Assembly (NCBI GenBank): GCA_038503035.1
Contig: JAVSML010000945.1
Span: 1 to 64,000, forward strand
From: Crocodylus rhombifer
Lineage: Eukaryota > Chordata > Crocodylia > Crocodylidae
Reading direction: 5' to 3'
DNA: 64,000 nt
The notes under the pieces are model-generated. The model ran no database searches and was not told where the DNA came from. It worked only from the letters and a program-made list of their open reading frames with translations. Below, piece by piece: positions 1-10,205 of this stretch. The stretch's first letter is position 1. Each line of letters starts with the position of its first letter. A program made the translations under genes and the position numbers.

Positions 1-340
1 TCTCCACAGGCCTGGCGCCGAGCACGAGCGCTGCTGCGGGCCCGGGCCGGGGAGGCCCCAGGCGGGAGGCGGCAAAGCCGGGGCCGGGCCGTAGCGCGGG
101 GCCCTCCAGCCCGGGGGCTGTTCCGGGGCTGCGCCCGGCGACGTAACTGTCTCCCCCGCCCCACCCCCGGGCACCGCGGAGCCCTGACACACAGCTGCCG
201 CCTGCCCCGGCAGCCCCGCGTGTGCCCGAGCCGGGCCGAGGGGACAGGGCTGCGCGCGGGTCGGGCCGGTCGTTGCTGCAGGAGCCGCCTGGTTCCCCGG
301 CGCGGCGGAAGGGGGCCCTGCCAGGCAGGGGGAGAGGCCA
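1..340. promoter_or_regulatory. CpG-island-like GC-rich segment at window edge
   Basis: The first ~340 bases are very rich in G+C and in CpG dinucleotides, unlike almost all of the rest of the window, where CpG is sparse. In sauropsid genomes this is typical of an unmethylated promoter or first-exon region. No TATA box or convincing initiator is visible. One forward frame stays open from base 1 to 543, but such frames are expected by chance in GC-rich DNA and it runs straight into a repeat. A gene start lying to the left is an inference. Confidence 0.5.
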
Positions 341-355
341 GGCCAGGCCAGGGGT

Positions 356-616
356 GTGGTGCAGCCCACCCCCACAGCAGCCAGTGCACGGGGGCGCGGT
401 GCAGGGCCTCTCCCCATGGACTTGGGTTCAGGCCCGGGTCTCTCCCCTTTTGTGGGGGGGTGCCGTCCTCCTGCAGTGGAGGGGCCTGGCGGGTGCGTGT
501 CAAGGGGCCCAGGCCCGGGTTTGCTTTCAGCCTTCCCCTGTAGTGTGGTGGGGAGGGTGCTACTCTAGGTGCCAAAGGTGGTGGGTTCAAACCCCCCCCA
601 ATGACTGGAGCCCTCC
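356..616 (+). repeat. tRNA-like dimeric SINE-type repeat, left arm of an inverted pair
   Basis: This segment is matched in reverse complement by 961-1198. It contains an A-box-like block at 541-551 and a B-box-like block (GGTTCAAAC) at 584-592, with the 43-44 base spacing found in tRNA genes. A second B-box-like block lies upstream at 425-434; its A box is decayed here but visible in the other arm. This fits a tRNA-derived SINE with two tRNA-like modules. No cloverleaf with a sound acceptor stem is seen, so it is not a working tRNA gene. The family name is unknown to me. Confidence 0.6.
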
Positions 617-960
617 AGTTTCTCAGTCTGCAGTGGGTCTCTGTGGACAAAGAGGTTGAGGTTGAGCTGTGTGGTGGCAAGTGGGAGGGGGAAACTAGGG
701 CTGGCAGCTGTGGGGGGGGGGGGGGGGGGAGGAAAGGGGGGATAAGGAAGGGGGGGGGGGGGGGGGGGGCAAGTACAGGAGAGCAAGTACAGGTGGAGGT
801 GCCTGAAGGCAAAGAATGCAGTTTTTTTTTTTTTTAAATCATTTTAAAAATGATGTTTTCTTCCTTCACTTCTACCTCACCACCCCCACCCCCACTTTCC
901 CCCTTCCTTATGTGCACCTGCCCACAGGAACCAGGGACTCACCCACAACCCAGGAACCCC
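617..960. other. Spacer between inverted repeat arms: G-runs and T-run
   Basis: Low-complexity spacer. It has G-runs of 18 (712-729) and 20 (750-769) separated by short purine stretches, and a T-run of 14 (822-835). Long open frames encoding poly-Gly or poly-Pro here are composition artefacts. No gene is seen. Confidence 0.8.
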
Positions 961-1198
961 AGGGCTCCAGTCACTGGGGGGCTTGAACCCACCACCTTTG
1001 GCACCTAGGGTAGCACCCTTACCACCAGACTACTGGGGGAAAGCTGAAAGCAGTTCCGGGCCTGGGCCCCTTGACACGCACCCACCGGGCCCCTCCACTG
1101 CAGGAGGACGGCACCTCCCCACAAAAGGGGACAAACCTGAACTTGAACCCAGGCCCTCAGCACCCACAGGGAGAAGTCCTGCACCATGCACCACAGGA
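961..1198 (-). repeat. tRNA-like dimeric SINE-type repeat, right arm of an inverted pair
   Basis: This is the better preserved copy. Read on the minus strand, module 1 has an A-box-like TGGTGCATGG (1193 to 1184) and a B-box-like GGTTCAAGT (1149 to 1141). Module 2 has TAGTCTGGTGG (1032 to 1022) and GGTTCAAGC (989 to 981). A-to-B spacing is 43-44 bases in both modules, as in tRNA genes. The two modules lie about 160 bases apart. The pairing with 356-616 would allow a long hairpin in a read-through transcript. Functional transcription by Pol III is an inference. Confidence 0.65.
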
Positions 1199-1540
1199 CC
1201 CAGCTAGCTGTGGCTTTGTCTTCTGGGCCCCTTGACTCCTTCTCTGCGCACACACACACACACGCGCACACACACACGCGCACACGCCCCACAGCAAGGG
1301 GAGCCACAGGAAGGCCACGGGCCCTGCCTGCCTGGCAGCCATGGCCCTATGCTTTCAGGCAGGGCCCGTGGGTTTGACTCTGCGCACTTGCTCCAGCTGT
1401 GGAGGCCTCTGAGCCCCTGGGGCTGCACACGAGCTCCTCTGCCCTCCTGGCAGGACCCCTGCCCAGTGCTGGATCAGGACCACACACGGCTGCGGGCTGA
1501 AGGCAGACCTACCTGGAGGACAACCTCTTCCAGCCTCTAG
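1199..1540. other. Non-coding stretch with microsatellite
   Basis: Apart from the CA/CG tract at 1245-1287, this is GC-moderate sequence in which I recognise nothing. Open frames on both strands are CA-repeat translations (His-Thr and Cys-Val runs). Confidence 0.6.
1245..1287. repeat. (CA)n/(CG)n alternating purine-pyrimidine microsatellite
   Basis: About 43 bases of uninterrupted purine-pyrimidine alternation, mainly CA with three GCGC interruptions. Such tracts are length-variable and can adopt Z-DNA under negative supercoiling. Confidence 0.9.
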
Positions 1541-1737
1541 TCCAGTGCGTGTGTTTGTGTTTGTGCAGCTACAGGCACAAAGTGCTTGTGTGCATTCGTA
1601 GGGTGAGTGCCACGCACAGTCCACCATACACATGCAACCAGACCCAGTGTGCACTGCCATACATACACACCCCCCACACCTACGCCACCTCACACAGTTC
1701 AGCTACCATCCCCACACATGCTTCTCCCCACACACCA
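1541..1737. repeat. C/A-rich low-complexity tract, left part
   Basis: Strand-asymmetric C/A-rich sequence with many CACAC and CCCAC words. The same composition resumes at 3296-3410, so the CR1 between them appears to have been inserted into one longer tract. Confidence 0.7.
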
Positions 1738-3295
1738 GACGGCAAAGCTAACATGTTTAACAACTTCTTTTCCTCCATCTTCCTAAGTAGGGACCAGAAC
1801 AGCCACCTCCCTGCTGGGCCCCCCCTTCTGGAGGGATTGGACGTATTCAAGTCAGCCGGCCCGGATGATCTCCACCCTAGAGTTCTAAAGGAACTGGCCG
1901 AGGTCATTGCAAGTCCCCTGGCATGGCTGTACGAGCACTCGTGGTGCTCTGGTGAGGTACCAGAGGACTGGAAGAGGGCCAATGTAGTTCCCATCTTCAA
2001 AAAAGGCAGGAAGGAGGACCCAGGAAACTATAGGCCGGTTAGTCTTACCTTGATCCTGGGCAAGCTGTTTGAGAAAATTATGCTGGCACACATCCAGGAG
2101 AGGCCAGCAGGGGACTGCATGCTTAGGGACAACCAACACGGGTTCATCAGTGGCAGGTCCTGTCAGACCAACCTGTGGCCTTTTACGATCAGATCACCAG
2201 ATCAGATGCAGGGGTAGCAGTGGATACTGTCTTCCTCGACTTCCAGAAGGCTTTTGACACTGTCTCTCACCCCATTCTCATTAAGAAACTGGGGGCTGTG
2301 GTGTAGACACCCACACAGTCAAATGGGTCGCCAGCTGGCTGGAGGGCTGCACCCAGAGGGTGGTGGTGGACGGGTCCTTCTCAACCTGGAAGGACGTGGG
2401 CAGTGGGGTCCCCCAGGGCTCGGTCCTCGGGCCTGCACTGTTCAACATCTTCATCAGTGATTTGGACGAGGGGGTAAAAAGCACCCTGTTCAGATTTGCT
2501 GATGACATTAAGATGTGGGGGGACGTGGGCACACTGGAAGGAAGCAACAGGCTACAATCAGACCTAGACAGTTACAAGGGTGGGCGGACGAGAATAGGAT
2601 GGGTTTCAACACAGACAAGTGCAAGGTGATGCACCTTGGGAGGAACAACCGACACCATACCTACAGGTTAGGGAAGAGGCAGTTAGGAAGGCCAACTGCA
2701 CCTTGTCATGCATCCACAGATGCATCTCGAGCAGGTCCAAAGAGGTGATCCTCCCCCTCTATGCGGCACTGGTCAGGCTGCAGTTGGAGTACTGCGTCCA
2801 GCTCTGGGCGCCGCACTGCAGGAGGGATGTGGACAGCATGGAGGGGGTCCAGAGGAGGCCACTCGTATGATCAGGGGTCAGCAGGGCAGGCCCTACGAGG
2901 AGAGGCGACGGGACCTGAACCTGTTCAGCCTCCACAAGAGCAGGCTGAGGGGGATCTTGTGGCCTGTTACAAACTAGTCAGGGGGGACCAGCAGGCACTG
3001 GGGGAGTCCCTGTTCCCCCGAGCGCCGCCAGGAGTGACCAGGAGTAACAGTCACAAGCTGGCAGAGGGCAGGTTTAGGTTAGATATCAGGAGGCGCGACT
3101 TCACGGTCAGGGCGGCTAGGGTCTGGAACCAGCTTCCAAGAGAAGTGGTGCAGGCCCCTACCCTGGGGGTGTTTAAGAGGAGGTTAGATGAACACCTTGC
3201 TGGGGTTGTTTGACCCCAGTACTCTTTCCTACCATGGCAGGGGGTTGGGCTAGATGATCTGCTCAGGTCCCTTCTGACCCTCGAAACTATGAAAC
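1738..3295 (+). mobile_element. CR1 LINE, 5'-truncated, broken reverse transcriptase to 3' end
   Basis: Non-LTR retrotransposon of the CR1 clade. The endonuclease part is missing. Homology begins at the linker just before the fingers of reverse transcriptase (FNNFFSSIF near 1756) and continues through the palm, the [15 protein letters not shown] motif (2402-2437) and the catalytic box FADD at 2495-2506 (an accepted form of YADD). The frame is broken: a one-base deletion near 2174 shifts the reading after TNL, there is a stop near 2306, and more shifts follow past 2600. The thumb and C-terminal region can still be traced in several frames to about 3210. The 3' end is typical of CR1, with a GATGATCTGCTCAGGTC-type block and a terminal ATGAAA. 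The copy is dead as an autonomous element. It closely matches the copy at 21833-22836. Confidence 0.93.
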
Positions 3296-3410
3296 CCCAT
3301 AGCCATCCTCACCCCATACCCCCACACCTATGCACCCCCACACAACCCCCCCAGCACACATACCCACACCCTCCCCCACAAACCTATAGCAACTCCCGCA
3401 TGCCCTCAGC
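3296..3410. repeat. C/A-rich low-complexity tract, right part
   Basis: Continuation of the C/A-rich tract interrupted by CR1. The composition matches 1541-1737. Confidence 0.65.
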
Positions 3411-4789
3411 CGCCACAATATTCATTTTATGCTATTGTGCAATCACCTCAAAGTACACTACACAGCACATGTAAATCAGGACAAAAATATTTTAACTCAA
3501 ATTAATGACTGTTGTAGATGTTCAGTTTCTACAATATAATTTGGTCTTTTTCTGGTTCCGAGATGGCAAAAGCCGTTACTGAAAGGAGTACTTCTGGGGG
3601 AGAGGCTTCTGGTAGCAAAGGTTGGGGGTTGGGGCGCGTGGGGCTTCCAGTCCCAAGACTGGGACTGGGGGCGGGGCATCTGTCAAGGGGCGGGGCTACC
3701 CATGCAGCCCAGACAGCTTGCCAAAAGTCAGTAAGCAGCCCCCGCACCCGAAACAGTTGCCTGCCCCTGGCCTAGCTGGACTTTGCTGGAAAAGTGGAGT
3801 CAGTCCCAAGGGTCCTGTCTTTTGTGTGCATCTGAGGAGAGGTTTCTGACGAGATGGTGACTCAAGTGACTGTGATTTATTTTGCTTTTTTGCTTTCATT
3901 CTCTTTTCCTTTAATAAAATAATTGAAGCCAAAGCCTGGGTTACTCTCCTGGTGGTGTCCCTTAAGTCAAAGCAAAGGCATCTTATAACTGAAATAGTGG
4001 GAATGGCATCATGAAACTGCTCTTAAACAAGCTAATTACTAAGATTTGGCCTATTTGTTCTTCTGGACTGGAACGTTTCTGCAGTTTGGGGGACGAAATT
4101 ACTGGGTGTTTAACAACTCAAGACACCCCTTTCAACCCACAGCTGTCTCCCGCACAAACGCCCCACCACTGCCGTCAGTGACGTATGGCAAACATTGCAT
4201 TTATCTGCCTACTGAGCCCCTTTCTTTTCCTCCAGCGCTTCCAGCACTCCTGCCATCCTCCTGATGCCCTGGCGGGTCACCGAGGGCTCACTTTCTCTCG
4301 ACCCCGCTAGCACCGAAAGACAACAATTATCTAATGACTGAACCGGCCTGTTCAGAAAGCCAACAGGATTTGGTGGCCTCAGTCCAATGCATAGTGAGCT
4401 GCTCTTCCCACACCCTTAATATTTGGTACAGTGTCTAAATGGGCCCTGGAGAGTGATTTGTCCTCTCCTCTCTGAAAACTGTTCTTCCAAGTCAGGATCG
4501 AAACATGCTGGGCAAGGCAGCAAGGGGAAGTTTGCTGCCGAGAACCAGGAACTTTCAGTCTCCCGGGGCATGAATCTGCCAGCTTTTAAATACTGTTTTT
4601 TAAAAGAAGCTGAAAGCTAGTCTCCTCCTTGGAAACCCAAAATATCCCAGTGACTCAACTCCTGCTCCCTCCAGCTTGCTCCACCCTTCTGCTGTCTCTG
4701 CACCTGGCTTACCCCAGCAAGCCTGCAATCTTGAGGAGTCACTCGGGATCCGGATTTATTCTTATCCTGGCCCATCTGCTGTGAAGACC
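3411..4789. other. Unique non-coding sequence
   Basis: No repeat or exon recognised. A T-rich patch with an AATAAA word lies near 3865-3935, but no gene leads into it. Confidence 0.5.
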
Positions 4790-4872
4790 TGATGGGCCTG
4801 GTCCAACTGAAAACCTAATGGAAGCCCTTTCCATCAATATGAGTGGGAGTGGGAGCTAGGATTGGATCCAGT
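4790..4872. repeat. Degenerate palindromic MITE-like remnant
   Basis: A weak inverted arrangement: GGGCCTGGTCCAACT near the left edge and GGGAGCTAGGATTGGATCC near the right edge. This resembles the decayed palindromic MITEs with a 'caatgggagctggatc'-type core seen widely in turtles and crocodilians. Identification is by word resemblance only. Confidence 0.35.
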
Positions 4873-6194
4873 ATCTTTGTGGTGCAGCACAAGCCAAGCC
4901 AGCCCTCCAACACAGGCTCAGGAAGAAAGTCCCAAGAGTGGCCAAGCAGAGCCCACCAGATCCGAGAAATCCTAGCTGCTGGGGATGCGGGGCTCTGAGC
5001 ACCCAGGGGCGAGCATCATCCGAGCCTGAGATGCGGGCTCAGTTCCCTGCTCAGCTGTACTCCCTGGTGACTTTAGGCCAGAGGCGCTTGTACACACCAC
5101 ATTTTTTGCCCTCGCTTGCACTGCAATGGAATGACTATTTGCACGAGCAGGTGTTTAGTGGGCATGTAGGAACCTGAGTATTTACATTAAAAAACGGGTC
5201 CTTTCACTGTGTGCTGCCGCCCCTTACTCACCCAGAGGAGATAGTAGGACTACCCTACTTGCACGGTGCATGGAGGATAAACCACACAATGGAAATGGTG
5301 GCATGCTCCAGTGCTATTATTAAGGGAACCTCACACACAGCTGGGCCATATCCAACTCCAGTGACCTCTTCAAGCCAGGGAAACTTCTCACTTTTTAGGT
5401 TTCCAGTTAAAAAATAAGCCCAGAATGAATTTTATACATCATCCCCAGCAAATACATCACATTGTCTTGCCTGGAACACTGGACTCACATGGGACTATCC
5501 AAAGAGCATGGGCCACAGCGATTTGCGGGGGAGGGGGGTTATCCTTTTTCTTAGAAAATGTTTTGCTTAATAAATACAACCACTTTAAAAAACTTCAGGA
5601 AAAAAAAGAGAAAATCAACCCTCTGCTCAGTCCTATCTATGTCCCAGCACGATGGGTTTCCACAATCTCTTCCAGCCTGCCCAGGGAACTGTAAACAGTT
5701 TGCAGAGTGTGTCAGTGTTCACAGAGATGCTTGTCTCTCTTTACCACTGTGAGAGCACAGCAAAAACCTCTTGTGGCATTTTAATTAAAGTGTCCGTGCA
5801 AAACCTTCCCTCTTTTCCTTTTCCTGCCCTGTTTTCCATTTTTATTGGCTTGATTTCTGGACTCACCATATTTGACAATTCGACACTGCAATTACGGATT
5901 CCCCCCTGTCCCCTTCTTCTTAAATAAAAAAAACTCCTGTGATGAGAGAAGAACCACAGCACAGAGGTTTGGGGGCCTGCATTTTCCCTTCTAAGCACTA
6001 GCGGGATTAGCAAACAGCCTAGCTAGCAACACGCAGAAGGGACCTCCTTTGTCCTGGTTATTTATTAACATATTTTTCCTTATAAATATTCTGTTCAAAT
6101 GTGTCTTCCCATAATTAAGAGCTAAAATGACCCCTTGGGGCTTGTCAGTGATTGCTGCTGAACCCCCCATGTTCTGCACACCATGCCGGGGCAG
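4873..6194. other. Unique non-coding sequence
   Basis: No exon recognised. A MIR-like block of low certainty lies around 5015-5070. An A-rich patch lies near 5580-5620. Short open frames lack any family motif. Confidence 0.45.
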
Positions 6195-6370
6195 CATGGG
6201 GCAGGGACCTGGTCTGGCTTCCCGTCTTGGATGCGCCTAGAACGGCACGGGGCTAAATGAACCTCCTTGGGCCCTGTTAGGCAGCAAGCTCCTCAGGTCA
6301 GGGATGGCCTCTGCCTCGGTGTCCATTGGAGAGGGGGACCCCGTTGCATTGGGTGTTGCACAAACACAAA
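6195..6370 (+). repeat. L2/MIR-type tail, two adjacent partial copies
   Basis: Two blocks carry the wording typical of ancient L2/MIR 3' tails: 'gggcagggacctggtct ... gcctagaacggcac' and 'gcaagctcctcaggtcagg' followed by a degraded 'gcattgggtgttgcacaa'. Both are diverged, so subfamily and exact ends are uncertain. Confidence 0.4.
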
Positions 6371-6574
6371 GTGCTGTTGCAATGCCAAGAGGAGATGCTG
6401 CCCCTCGTCGGGGTGGAGCTGCAGCTCATCAAGGAGGGGTTCTGTATTTAGAAGGAAAAAAAGCTGCAAATTTCAGATCCAGGCCTGGATTTAAGATCTG
6501 CTCCCACAGTTTAACAAATGTAGGAGCTGAGAGGCCTTTATAAAGACAGCAGAACCATTTACTTGCTGGTTTTT

Positions 6575-6696
6575 GGTTGTAGCTGTGTGTTGGTCTAGGA
6601 CATAGGCAGGCACGGTTCTTTGGCTAGATGTGAGTAGTTGGAAAAAAGTTCTTTGCAAGCTTTCGAGCACGATCACCTTTCTTCAGGCGTAGACAG
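6575..6696 (+). repeat. TIR-type dispersed repeat, family A (copy 1 of 4)
   Basis: Begins with GTTGTAGCTGTGTGTTGG and runs through 'aggcaggcacggttctttgg', 'gttctttgcaagctttcg' and 'cacctttcttcaggc'. The same ordered blocks occur at 62985-63135 (+) and, reversed, at 26690-26875 and 45235-45440. An internal deletion removes the 'ggtatcttttattagacc' block relative to the copy near 63 kb. Confidence 0.6.
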
Positions 6697-6828
6697 TCTC
6701 TGCTGTTCTGCCAAACTATTTATTTAGTTTTAAAAATCTAACTTAATAAAGAGCTGCCCATACCAGACCTTGCTGTGCCCTGACACTTTATTAATCTTGT
6801 CACAGCATAATACACCAAGCAGTATTAA

Positions 6829-6860
6829 ACACACACGTGCGCGCGTGTGCGCGCGTGCAC
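6829..6860. repeat. 32-base perfect alternating purine-pyrimidine tract, CG-rich
   Basis: Strict alternation for 32 bases with GTGCGCGCGTGTGCGCGCG at the core. This is among the most favourable sequence types for Z-DNA and stands in otherwise AT-rich DNA. Confidence 0.9.
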
Positions 6861-9284
6861 TTTCAATGGAAACTAATTTACTCAACTCAGCCAGCTAGCA
6901 AGCCAGCTACAGACAAAAAAAAAAATCACTCTTTTACCACTTTGTCCTATAAACAACTCTTCCAGCATGCCCAAGAGATGACCAAATTCCAGCTCTTTCA
7001 GACCAAGTGACAGAGGAACCCACCCAGACGTGGATCTGGGTTTGGAATTTGGATTTCCATGAATTTCCAGTGCAACCAAATTCCTTGTGTCAGGATTGCC
7101 CTGTCTCTACATTGAAGAGAAGCAGTCTGTTAGGAAGACCAGGGTGGGGGTGTTGTGATATTTCACAATTCAGCAGGGGAATAGCGCTCACTCATTACAA
7201 TTCTGGGAGCGGAAATGCCTCCCTGTTCATCATCTTAGGCACCAAGCTGAACACAAGTTGGAAGAAAACTGAATTGCTGAAGTGTGCAAGTCATCTAGCA
7301 AAAACCAGTAGCCAGTGGAGTCACCAAAGTAAAGAGCTGGATCTGGGGAATAAATGAAGGTTGCTTAGCCAAGAACATATCCTTGGGTAATGTCAGATGC
7401 CCAAGAGTGTAACCCAGTTTACAGCTTGGTTATAGAGGATGTATAGAGGATGCAACTGCTAAGTACTCGGGTGCAGAGCCGAGTCGATGAAACAGCCAGA
7501 CCATGTGAATAGACTGGCATAATCTATGAGAAAGGAAATAGATGGCTTGAGCACTTGGCTCTGATTCTTCAGTGGCCTCACTAGGTCTCTGCATACAGCA
7601 AAACTCTTGCAGGGTCAAGGCCTAAAGCATCCGTGAGCTTGGTACTAACAAGCAGTGGGGTACTTTGGGGACCAACGGCTGTGATTCCCAGTTGCTAATA
7701 AAAGAACCGCGTGCTGCACATTTACGACCGGCTGTTTGGCTCGCAGCCCTCCCTGCATTTGTCCACCCGGGCTGAGTGCAGAATTGTGCTGCACCTCGCG
7801 ACCCTCCTGACCTTGACAACCACGCGGGGATGCAGACCGCTGTTCCCCGACTGCACACTTGTCCATGGTGGAGCCTATGTGCTTACAGTGAACTCTCAGT
7901 CTGAGCAACATGGTGCAAAATAATAGCAGAGATCATTAGCACCGTGAGCTGCATGCTCACAACAGTGACGGCCTTGTCGCAGGAGTCGTTCTGGCGTCCG
8001 GCACTCCAGGGGTCTGATCTCAGCTGGGGCCTCTCCATGTTCTTGCCACATTCATAAATAATCCATTCCCTCACACGGCTGCAAAGTCCTGCTATAGTGT
8101 GGTACCTAGCAGGGCACGTTTGCAAGCTGTCCAGGGGCCACCAAGAGAGAAACGGAGGCATTTTATGGTTTCCCCAATAAGTTCCCACTATCCATTTGGC
8201 CTCTCTTTTCACGGGCAGCTGGATGTTCCTCTCTCTGTCCCCTCCTGGCTTTCCTGCTAACTAGATTACTTCAGTCCCTCAGGGAGTCCATAGCGAGTGG
8301 TTGTAAACCTGAGCCAACTTTTTAAAATGAGTTTCTGCTTCTGCTTTGGCTGGGACACTCCATTCCTTTGCCGTATAATCAGCAAGGAAAAAACAACATC
8401 TGTGACTCCATTCAAGGTTAATACCCAGAACCCTTTTACTTAACCATGTACAACAGCTGAGAACTTGACCCACCCTAAAACCAACGGAGAGTCCATCAGA
8501 CTGAAAACCTGGATGTCCGTGCCTGTTGATCCGATTGTCAAGCTCCGGTAACAAATTCTGGGATGGTGAGTCAGATTAGTCTCCAATTCACTGTACCGTA
8601 TTTCCTTAGCATACGTCAGGGTTGGAAGGGATGCTGTTAAACTACAGGCAGCCCAGTTAGATGGATGAAATACCCAGAAGGTGCAGGCTGCCCTGGAATA
8701 GCAATCCTCATGTCCAGTTTCAGGCATTATCCTCCATTCAGGCCCCATGTCTGCTCCAGTTAATGATCAGCACTCAGATGCCTGTTTTCTCCTATTTTTC
8801 TTACTGCCCTCTAAACTGGAAAAACATATTTTGCTTATCAGGACAGAGGCTATGGCTTGTTATTTGCAGGCTCTGTCCCTCGCTCTGTGACCCTGTCAAT
8901 GCAACCTTGGACAAAAGCTCCTTTTTGTTAGTCACTTCTCATCTGTAGATCAGAAGTAATTCTCATTCGGCCACTCTAGAAAGCATCAGGGGTCAACTGA
9001 CAGAGACGCACAAGTACTAATTGCTTGTGCACGCACGCGTGCACCCCCCCCCCCAAGCATAAGAGCTACTCATGTGATAGCTGCACTCAGTGCAAAATAC
9101 AGTCATTTTTTCTTTCAGTCAAGGGGAGCAACTAGTAGCTCCCATGCTTCACTGATTTCTAGAGGACGCAGTGAATATTAACCTTCTCTTTCAGTGACAC
9201 GAGCACCCAGAGGTATTGGTGCTCCTGCATTTGGGTGCCATTCACTTGGCGAAGTATGTTGCAGCTCACTGCCGAATGGTTGGT
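6861..9284. other. Unique non-coding sequence
   Basis: No exon or confident repeat. A short alternating tract (9026-9044) runs into a C-run of 11 (9044-9054). A possible very old MIR trace lies around 8860-8965. Open frames up to ~109 codons have no recognisable motif. Confidence 0.45.
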
Positions 9285-9415
9285 CCTGTCTCTACAGTGC
9301 ATGGCATGTGCCCTGCCTAGGATGCTCAGGGCTGCCTAGGACAGCGGGCAGTCCTAGGAATGGAAGTGCATTAAAATAAGCTAATGCGCATTAAAGTGCA
9401 CGTGTAGAAGCTCCC
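9285..9415. mobile_element. MITE fragment related to 39441-39695
   Basis: The right half (9366-9412) carries repeated 'gcattaa' words ending in 'agtgcacgtgtagaagct', matching in order the right end of the TIR MITE at 39441-39695. A weaker 'gtctctacagtgcatgg' at 9289-9305 may be the left terminus. The middle is unrelated or heavily diverged. Confidence 0.45.
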
Positions 9416-10064
9416 TCTGTGCCTGCTCTCCCCCAGCCTGGTCTGTTTGGACTGTCTGCTCTACTGCTGGGTGCTGGCACGTCACTCAGCAGAGCAGGAT
9501 GTGGTTCCTTTTCAGGGGTCCCTACACACTGCTGCAGTGCAGGTACTTAATTCATAATAAAACCTCTTAAAACCCCAGCTCTAATGTGTGTGTGTGTCTG
9601 TGTGTGGTGGGGGTGACTTTAAAAAGAAGGTCGTATCATCTTTAAGCCAGCTCACTCGGTCTTGCACCCCCTCCGCGGGAACTGCGATTGTGACTTTGGG
9701 CACGAGCAAGGAGATCCTCAGACCTTGAACATGGCCCCAAGCTCCAGGCTTTGCCCTTCTCTTGCAGGCTTAGGCAGCACTTTGGTGAAGGGCTGGGTAG
9801 AAAATGCTGGGAACATGCAGAACCCATCAGCTTAGAGACGCCAGAGGAAGCAGGCTTCCTGGTCCTTATCCAAGCTCTGTGCCCTGGGGAGGCATTTGGC
9901 ATGGGCTTCACAGGAGATGAATGGGTCAGTGTCTCTCTTGGCAAACTGCAGAGATGCACCCAGCTGGGAAGCTGGAGTTGAAAGTAAATGGTCTGCTTCC
10001 CCCCTTCCCTTCCCTCTGTCCTGCAGATGGACGAATGGATACCTACTGAGCTTCAGGATGAGCA
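9416..10064. other. Unique non-coding sequence with short TG repeat
   Basis: Contains a short (TG)n patch at about 9585-9606. Otherwise nothing is recognised. Confidence 0.5.
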
Positions 10065-10205
10065 AACGGCCAGGACCAAAGGCCAGGGGCTCGGGAGAGC
10101 TGGCTTCTATTCCTGGCTCTGCCACTGACTTGTTGTGTAACCTCAGGCACATCACTTCACCTGTCCTTATTGAGTTTACCTGTAAACAGAGATAATGTTG
10201 AACTG
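10065..10205 (+). repeat. MIR SINE
   Basis: Ordered match to the MIR core: 'ctggctctgccactgacttg', 'ttgtgtaacctcaggcacat', 'cacttcacctgtcc' and 'tgtaaacagagataat'. It is diverged, as expected for an element active before the amniote radiation. The sense strand is the plus strand. Confidence 0.8.

Noticed and set aside
1..543. A forward frame open for the first 181 codons, starting with an acceptor-like tctccacag
   Set aside because: GC-rich DNA gives long open frames by chance, the frame runs into a dispersed repeat, and no family motif is seen.
541..600. tRNA gene
   Set aside because: A and B boxes are spaced correctly, but there is no acceptor stem, no sound anticodon arm, and the block is repeated as part of a SINE-like unit.
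565..837. Proline-rich or glycine-rich protein
   Set aside because: Direct translation of G-runs and flanking low-complexity sequence.
3865..3935. Polyadenylation site of a gene
   Set aside because: AATAAA in a T/A-rich patch without any exon leading to it.
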